From Chlamydomonas sphaeroides (Eukaryota; Chlorophyta; Chlorophyceae; Chlamydomonadales; Chlamydomonadaceae), in NCBI GenBank assembly GCA_001662425.1, contig BDDC01002273.1, positions 1 through 14,622 of the forward strand: a stretch of DNA of 14,622 nucleotides, read 5' to 3'. Positions 8,890 to 14,622 of this stretch are shown here, one piece after another; position 1 is the first letter of the stretch, and each line of letters begins with the position of its first letter. Made by a program: the position numbers and the translations under genes. The notes beneath the pieces were generated by a model. That model saw only the letters and a list, made by a program, of their open reading frames with translations. It was not told the origin of the DNA and searched no databases.

Positions 8890-9325
8890 GGTGCTGCAGG
8901 TGGGGTTCGCAGCAAGTGAGGGGCGCTAGCCGGGTTTTCTGCGGTTGTAATTGGGATAATTGTTGCAGCCCAGCCTTACTCCGGCTTGCTCGACTTCGAC
9001 CTGAACGGTCATGTGCATGGGGGCACTCAGAACGAAGGCCCAAGCCCCCTGTAGGTCGGTACACACTCGTTTCTACGCCAACTCTAGACACAGGCTCACT
9101 ACTTACTGTTACACATTCGACAAGGCCAGGCCGCACTAAGGCCGCGCCTCTCATAATCTTGGTGTTGTATCCCCATTTCTGCTGCCCTTAACGCGCTTTT
9201 ATGGACTCTGCATAGGCCGCGCACGCTCAGGGCGCGTGCATAGCAGGACCAGCGGCGGCAAGCGGGGGAAAGCATAGCAAAGCGCCGCAGCGGAGGACCG
9301 CCTCTGGAAGCAGCGCCTGGCCGAC
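8890..9325. promoter_or_regulatory. Divergent (bidirectional) promoter region between PNO1 and CK1
   Basis: The 436 bases between the PNO1 start (minus) and the CK1 start (plus) are visibly less GC-rich than the rest of the window, as expected for a promoter. A CCAAT pentamer on the minus strand (8954-8950) lies about 61 bases upstream of the PNO1 ATG. A weak TATA-like TTTTATGG at 9197-9204 lies about 122 bases upstream of the CK1 ATG. Both 5' UTRs must fall here. Transcription start sites cannot be read from the sequence. Confidence 0.6.
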
Positions 9326-11252
9326 ATGGCGTTGGACATTCGTATTGCTGGCCGGTAGGCTAAGCTGGACGTGCTGCCGGGCTCTAAGGTCGAGCAGCGC
9401 GGACCCTGCTGGTCGCCGCAAAGCCCAAGCGTCAAAGCCTTCAGCGGGCCACTCCTGGACGAAGTGCCATGCTTGCTGACAGCTGCAACTTGAACAGCCA
9501 TAGAGGGCACGCTTCCAGCGCACAAGCGCGTCGCAGCAAGTCGCTGACGCCATCGGGCTCACTGCTATGCTCGCTCGCCCCCTCTCAGCTACCGGCTCGG
9601 CCGGAAGATTGGCGGTGGCAGCTTTGGTGACATCTACCTGGGCACAAACATCCAGACTGGCGAGGAGGTGGCCATCAAGCTGGTGCGTCTGCTCGCGTTC
9701 AGGACAGGCCTCGGCGTTTGCGCAAGCCAGCTGCAGCTCCTTAGCAGGCCCCAGTATGCGCTAGCCCTTCTGTGTTTTGACGCCGTGCTGTATCCGCACC
9801 ACTCGAGCACTCCGCATGCGACTGCCCGCGCAGGAGTCTGTTAAGACCCGGCATGCGCAGCTCCTGTACGAGTCCAAGCTGTACAAAATTCTGCAGGGCG
9901 GCGGTAGGTAGTTGGCGCTGTGCTGCTGCTCGGACTGGCCCTGACCCGCCATGTCCCGCCCGCAGTCGGCATCCCGAACGTCAGGTGGTATGGCGTCGAG
10001 GGCGACTACAACGTCATGGTCATCGACCTCCTAGGCCCCAGCTTGGAGGACCTGTTCAATTTCTGCAATCGGAAGTTCAGCCTCAAGACGGTGCTCATGC
10101 TCGCCGACCAGCTGGTGCGCGACGCAGCGCGCTGTGCTCTCGCTGGACCCGCGCTGATGCCGCTGTCCTCCCACTTACTCGCAGCTATCGAGAGTGGAGT
10201 TTGTGCACTCACGCAGCTTTATCCACCGCGACATTAAGCCCGACAACTTCCTCATGGGCCTGGGCAAGAAGGCTAACCAGGTGCACATCATCGACTTTGG
10301 CCTCGCCAAGAAGTATCGGGACCCAAAGACTCACATTCACATCCCGTACCGGGAGAACAAGAACCTCACGGGCACGGCTCGCTACGCGAGCATTAACACG
10401 CACCTGGGCATCGAGCAGAGCCGGCGCGATGACATGGAGTCGCTGGGGTACGTTATGATGTACTTCCTGCGCGGCTCGCTGCCGTGGCAAGGCCTGAAGG
10501 CCACCACCAAGCGGCAAAAGTACGAGAAGATCAGTGAAAAGAAGATGTCCACGCCCATCGAGGTGAGCTCATGGCACTCAGCCCAGCAGAGACACACACT
10601 GCTAGGGGCGTGGGATGGGTCGGAGCGTGGGCGTGGGGAGGGTCGGAGACTGAGGCGGTTGGGATTCGTCAGGGATGGCAACTTTCCTAGAAGAGGGTTG
10701 TTGAGACAGCTGCCCACGTTGAGGGGGAAGTTGTGCCCAGCTCTTGCGTCGTTACTTGTGCATATGAGTTTGTTGGAGCCAGTGCAAGTGACGTCCAGCG
10801 CGAGGATGAGCTTCTGCTGACAACCCTCAAACGTTATTCCCCACAGGTGCTCTGCAAGGGCTATCCCATGGAGTTCGTGACGTACTTCCAGTACTGCCGC
10901 TCCCTTCGCTTTGACGACAAGCCCGACTACTCGTACCTGCGGAAGATGTTCCGCGACCTCTTCGCCCGCGAGGGTAGGGCAGTCGAGCCACAATGCACTG
11001 CTGATGCTTGCGCCCGGGACGCATGTATGATTGGCGGGTCCCGGCGTGCTGTGCAAACAGGGGTTCCGCCTCACGCGTTCCCCTATTTGTGCGGCCTCCC
11101 GCCTTACAGGCTACCAGTGGGACTACGTGTTCGACTGGACCATTCTCAAGCACCAGCAGAGCGGGACGGTGCCGCGGCCGGCGGCGCCGCGGCCCGAGGC
11201 GGCGGGCGGCGACGAGGGCGAGCAGCAGGACCCCGCGTACGGCGGCCGGTAA
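9326..11252 (+). CDS. CK1: Casein kinase 1 (delta/epsilon/Hrr25-like, short tail), serine/threonine protein kinase
   Basis: Join: 9326-9354, 9589-9682, 9834-9903, 9966-10114, 10185-10562, 10847-10973, 11110-11252. The product is 329 aa; all introns are GT..AG. Exon 1 encodes MALDIRIAGR and is completed by a split Arg codon. An in-frame TAG at 9275 and a good ATG context (GACATGG) support this start. Landmarks are the Gly loop IGGGSFGDIY (~17-26), catalytic Lys40 in EEVAIKLE, HRDIKPDN with Asp130, IIDFGLAKKYRD (Asp151), the CK1-specific ARYASINTHLGIEQSRRDD in place of APE, and the basic TKRQKYEKISEKK. The kinase fold ends at FDWTILKHQQ. A Pro/Ala/Glu-rich tail of about 30 residues follows, far shorter than the inhibitory tails of animal CK1 delta or plant CKL kinases. 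CK1 prefers primed or acidic sites. It acts in clock, cilium and vesicle control and, as Hrr25, in pre-40S maturation. A possible alternative C-terminus is listed separately. Confidence 0.97.
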
Positions 11253-11453
11253 GGGCGGTGCTGTAGTCGTATGCTGCATGGTTCGTGCATGTATGCGTGG
11301 ATCGCTGTTCGCCAAACAGTAATTGGCCTGGTACGGCACTGATGCCTTTTCGTGGCCGCCGTTTGTCGGCCAGTCATGGCCGATGCTGGCGTGTTGGTCG
11401 GGCGTGTGCATGACAGCGGCTGCCCCTCACGCACGTGCAGGTTTGATTTCTGA
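11249..11453 (+). other. Possible alternative last intron and terminal exon of CK1
   Basis: The TAA stop at 11250-11252 lies within CCGGTAAGG, a strong donor sequence. If GTAAGG at 11249 is used, a CACGTGCAG acceptor at 11440 brings in 11441-11453. This completes the last Arg codon and adds Phe-Asp-Phe before TGA, giving 332 aa instead of 329. Both versions are open and equally plausible from sequence alone. Confidence 0.45.
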
Positions 11454-11705
11454 GCGGCTCGGGCTCGATCCGAGGCCGTGCGCGGTGCCGCGCGGTGTCA
11501 ATGCGGCGCCTACAGGCAGGCCGGCTGCGGCTGGCGCTGAGCCGCAGCGCTTTGCGCTTACTTCACGGCGGCTGTGGAGCTGCCGGGGGCTGGCCGCATA
11601 CGCCAGCAGTGGTGTCGCGCCGCGGAAGCGCGTGAGGCATTGAGCCAGCTCTGGCCGGCGCTTGGCTGAGTCCAAAGCATGGCCCGGCCAATGCCGCCTC
11701 GGCTG

Positions 11706-11725
11706 GGCCGGATCTGAATCCGGCC
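11706..11725. repeat. Perfect inverted repeat (hairpin)
   Basis: GGCCGGAT and ATCCGGCC are separated by a four-base loop, CTGA, giving an eight-pair GC-rich stem. It sits among other GGCC motifs at 11650-11760 in the presumed CK1 3' UTR. Confidence 0.85.
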
Positions 11726-12288
11726 AAAGCCACTTCGGCCAGGCCTGGGGGCCGGCAATGTTCATTGTACTGAGGGCAGCTGAGAGTTTGAGTGGGATGT
11801 TCCGGGCTGGACACGGCTGGGTGCGCAGGTCGCTGCGGCGGGGTATAGTCCAGGGATGGTGCTGGGCGTCCAACTGATTGGGCGCATTCTAGCTGGATAG
11901 CTGCATTACAGACCTACACACGAGGCGGCGCCCGCAAATGCTGCTTTGCGCCTGGGGCGGACTGCCCGCTTGGCGCCTGATTGGTTTGCGGCCGTGCGGC
12001 ATGGACGATGCTGATGGTGGTCAGACAGTAGATAGGACTGGGCGCGCTGGCTGCTGGGCCGTGGTCGCTGTCGGGACCCTCGACACCTTCGTCGTCAATA
12101 ATGCATGGGCTAGGGGGGCCCGGCAGCGGGGCCCGCAGCACGCTGCTCGTTGTCGGTGGCGGATGGGCTCTCGGTCTCGGGCCCTGGACGGCTTTGACCT
12201 TGCGCTCGGACGTTGCTTGTTGCGTTCGGCAAGGGGGCCTGTTGTGGTGGCTTCGTGGCGCTGCTGACTGGCTAGACACCAGAGGCCT

Positions 12289-12293
12289 TGTAA
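12289..12293 (+). terminator. Candidate polyadenylation signal TGTAA for CK1
   Basis: TGTAA is the common polyadenylation signal of chlorophyte algae. This copy lies 836-1036 bases after the two possible CK1 stop codons. One chance match in a region this size is not unlikely, so support is modest. Confidence 0.35.
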
Positions 12294-12310
12294 GGCGAGA
12301 TGCCTGTTCG

Positions 12311-13154
12311 GTAATCGTCCCAAGGAAGTAGCCCCATCAGTTCAGCTCGGGGTTGGGTTAGGGGTCGCCGCCCCAATCCGTACTCCGGCCCCCTTTCAGC
12401 TGGCCTGCTGCGCGGCGGGGGCTACGCCCGAAACCAGCCAAACGTTCGTTCTAGCTTAGCCTTTTTACAGATATTCCTTCTTTGACTTCGTTCTAGCTTA
12501 TCATTATAAACGTTCTGTGACATGATGCTGGGTCGTTGGCCGCTCTGACCAGGAGGCCTCCTGGCTGTGGCACCAGACAGCATGCCGCTTCCAGCAGCAG
12601 AGCTCATGGAACCCAGTTTAAGTCAAACTTCTCGTGGCTGTCACGCTTGGTAGGCGGTCCCGACGTCTACACGCTCGTTCCCAGTGTCTCCAGGTGACCC
12701 TCGTGCTTTGCACAGGGACGAATCTGGCTGCACGCTGCTCTCGCTTTCCCAAGTGCATTTGTAATCTGCAGCTACGGTGGCGGAACGCCGTTCGACTGCT
12801 GTGAGTCGCAGGGGGGCAACATTCTCCAACTCTCCACGAGGTAGAGAGGGAGGGAGGGGAAAGGAGGGGTGACAGCCCCTTCACAGCACGCAAGAGGGCC
12901 ATCGCTCCCAAATTCCAACGCTTTGTTCTTGTCCGCAAACGCATCTGGAACCCCAAACCCCGCGCACAGGGCCCACACCCGCTGTGCTGGCAGTGTCACC
13001 AGCAGCGCAGAGGACGCGGGGACTTCGCGCGTGCCAACCCGTACGAGTCCAGTTGTGCAGGAGGTCGCTTCACGCAGCAGACTCCTTTGCTTTGCCTTGT
13101 CATATTGCTGCATACAGATGACCTGAAAGAGGACAGCAAGGCCCTAGCACACAC
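12311..13154. promoter_or_regulatory. Intergenic region and 5' flank of CK2 alpha
   Basis: This covers the space between the presumed CK1 3' end and the CK2 ATG. An AT-richer island at about 12435-12530 contains a 14-base direct repeat and a TATA-like TTATAAA at 12504-12510, roughly 645 bases before the CK2 ATG. Minus-strand TGTAA is present at 12469-12465. The sequence nearer CK2 (12600-13150) has moderate GC content and is probably promoter and 5' UTR. The overlapping minus-strand frames have no recognisable product. Confidence 0.45.
12445..12500. repeat. 14-base direct repeat in an AT-rich island
   Basis: TTCGTTCTAGCTTA occurs at 12445-12458 and again at 12487-12500, 42 bases apart, in the most AT-rich stretch of the window. 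A TATA-like element follows directly at 12504. Confidence 0.8.
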
Positions 13155-14523
13155 ATGGCGCCTCCCAAGCGCTACCCCAAGAGCAGCCGCCGCAAGGACG
13201 CTTTGAGGCTTGTCGCTAGGGAGCACGCAACGGTACTGTTACGCAAGCCCACAGGCTATTACGACGACAGTCTCACCGTCAGCTGGGCCAGCCAAGACCA
13301 GTATGAGGTCACCAAGCAGGTCGGCAAGGGCAAGTATGGCGAGGTCTACGAGGGCATCAACCTCCGGCTGTCGGCAAGGGACCGGGACCGCATCTGCGTC
13401 ATAAAAGTGATGCGGCCTGTGAAGGAGCACCGGTTGCGCCGAGAGGTCAAGATCCTGCAGCACGTATCTGGTGGACCGAACATCGTCCGGCTGCTGGACG
13501 TGGTGCGGGACCCGGAGACAAAGACGCCGAGCTTCGTGTTCGACTTCGTGGATGCCATGCCGTTCAAGGAGCTCCAAGCAGCCGTGTCCGACCTGGACGT
13601 GCGCTATTATATCTTCCAGCTGCTCATAGCGCTAGACTTCTGCCATTCCCGCGGCATCATGCACCGGGACGTCAAGGTGGGGTGCAGGGTTAAGGGGCCC
13701 GGGCCCGGCGTGCGTCTCCTGGTCCGGCGGGACACCCCGCGAACCCCGCCACCCCGCCCGCCCCCCGTGCGACGCGCTGTAACGGCGCTATCACCGGCCC
13801 AACGTGAACCCGCACGGTGCAGCAATGCCCGCGCTGCCCCTCTTTCCCCGGATCGATAATATCATGTTCCGGCCGACGCCCCGACCCCTTCTATCCCCAC
13901 GCCCTCGCCTTAACCCGCCCCTCCAACCCCCTCCTCTTCCCCCCTCCCCTCCTCTCCCCCTCCCCTGCACCCCCGCAGCCCGGCAATGTGCTCATAGACC
14001 ACGCCAAGCGGGAGCTCAAGCTCATCGACTGGGGCCTCGCCGACTTCTACCAGCCCGGCAAGGAGTACCCGGTGAGACCCGGGGGTGGCCGGGCCCTGCC
14101 CCCCTCAACCCCAACCCTCGCCACCCCCCAGTCAGCCCCGCCTAGGGTGGCTGGAGCCCGGCATGTACCGACCGGAGCCGGCGGGCATCCGGTCCGGTCC
14201 GCGCCGCGCCGCTCCCCATGGCCGTGCCCGCCTCCCGCCGCTGCTTGTCGCTCCGCTGCGCCCCTCTTCGCCGCCACGTCTGGCTGCCAGCTCTGCCCGC
14301 TGCCTCAGCCGCTGTGGCTCATCCCCCTACCCCCGTCCCCCCTCGATCTTCTCCCCAGGTCCGTGTGGCCACGCGCTTCTACAAGGGCCCCGAGCTGCTG
14401 TGCGACATCAAGGACTACACCTACTCGCTGGACGTGTGGGGCGTGGGCTGCATGCTGGCGGCGCTGGTGTTCAAGAAGCCGGTGTTCTTCCGGGGGGAGG
14501 ACGAGTTTGACCAGCTGGTCAAG
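13155..14523 (+). CDS. CK2A: Casein kinase 2 catalytic (alpha) subunit, divergent; 3' part beyond the window
   Basis: Join: 13155-13676, 13979-14071, 14359-14523, then a donor GTGGGG running off the window. 260 residues are visible of the usual ~330-340. An in-frame TGA at 13119 precedes the ATG. Landmarks are SLTVSWASQDQYEV, Gly loop VGKGKYGEVYEGIN (~56-69), Lys84 in CVIKVMRPVK, GGPNIVRLLDVVRDPETKTP, CHSRGIMHRDVKPGN with Asp172, the CK2-specific LIDWGLADFYQPGKEY (DWG for DFG, Asp191) and VRVATRFYKGPELL. CK2 is a constitutively active, acid-directed Ser/Thr kinase of nucleus and cytoplasm, usually an alpha2beta2 tetramer. It also belongs to the UTP-C module of the small-subunit processome. 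Oddities: a basic N-terminal extension of about 17 residues, loss of most of the Lys cluster after Pro-Val-Lys, and several changes at positions usually fixed in plants and animals. It may be a paralogue rather than the main CK2 alpha. Confidence 0.95.
13677..13978 (+). other. CK2 alpha intron 1
   Basis: A 302-base GT..AG intron, phase 0, between HRDVK and PGNVLID. It ends in a long pyrimidine tract and CCCCGCAG. Nothing else is seen inside it. Confidence 0.9.
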
Positions 14524-14622
14524 GTGGGGGCAGAGGATGGGGAGAGGAGCGGGTGGGGGGGGGGGATGGGGAAATGGGGGTAGATGAACAAGGCAGGCAG
14601 GGGGAAGGCGGAGCACGTGAAG

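Larger units (their letters stand above)
11253..12310 (+). other. Probable CK1 3' UTR
   Basis: There is no exon I can support on either strand. On the plus strand the only TGTAA seen between the CK1 stop and CK2 is at 12289-12293, which would end a long 3' UTR near 12310. The region has many GGCC-containing inverted motifs, including a perfect hairpin at 11706-11725. Overlapping open frames on both strands show no family resemblance. Confidence 0.45.

Noticed and set aside
12422..12607. 61-codon minus-strand frame with a repeated Lys-Leu-Glu-Arg motif
   Set aside because: The repeated motif simply reflects the 14-base DNA repeat. It is too short and isolated to support.
12618..13113. Minus-strand frames upstream of CK2
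   Set aside because: Two overlapping frames of similar length, neither with codon bias or family resemblance; more likely CK2 promoter and 5' UTR.
14524..14622. Possible further CK2 exon at the right edge
   Set aside because: Sequence after the GTGGGG donor is G-rich intron, and no frame continues the expected IAKVLGT-type motif.

Overview
The window looks like nuclear DNA from a very GC-rich, intron-rich eukaryote. A chlorophyte green alga is the best guess. The grounds are strong G/C preference at third codon positions, many short exons with GT..AG introns ending in (C/T)AG or GCAG, abundant GGC/CTG/CCG simple repeats, and plant-like kinase sequences. Other GC-rich algal lineages are not excluded. 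There are no operons, ribosome binding sites or bacterial mobile elements. The first 40 bases are pure G and may be an assembly edge.

Layout. 1-1775 has no gene I can support: G-rich sequence, a hexamer array, a strand-asymmetric C/A-rich stretch and a 12-mer array, probably including the 3' UTR of the next gene. 1776-4890 (minus) holds a spliced gene of about 12 exons that I do not recognise. Its product would be about 469 aa, with an Arg/Ala-rich N-terminus like an organelle presequence and one short hydrophobic stretch. 4891-5979 is intergenic and includes a 15/16-mer minisatellite just past PNO1. 5980-8889 (minus) is PNO1/DIM2, the KH-domain 40S ribosome assembly factor, in five exons. 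8890-9325 is a 436-base divergent promoter region. 9326-11252 (plus) is casein kinase 1 (CK1) in seven exons, with a possible alternative eighth. 11253-13154 holds the CK1 3' UTR, an AT-richer island and the CK2 5' flank. 13155 to the right edge (plus) is the first 260 residues of a divergent casein kinase 2 alpha subunit; its later exons lie outside.

The three recognisable genes share a theme. PNO1 is a pre-40S assembly factor. CK1 of the Hrr25/delta type releases pre-40S assembly factors in yeast. CK2 is part of the UTP-C module of the small-subunit processome. PNO1 and CK1 are head to head and may share one regulatory region. Whether this linkage means anything or is chance needs comparison with related genomes.

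Most confident: PNO1, CK1 and CK2 alpha, whose exon joins reproduce family motifs without a break. Least certain: exons 7-11 of the unrecognised minus-strand gene, where splice sites were chosen by reading-frame continuity.
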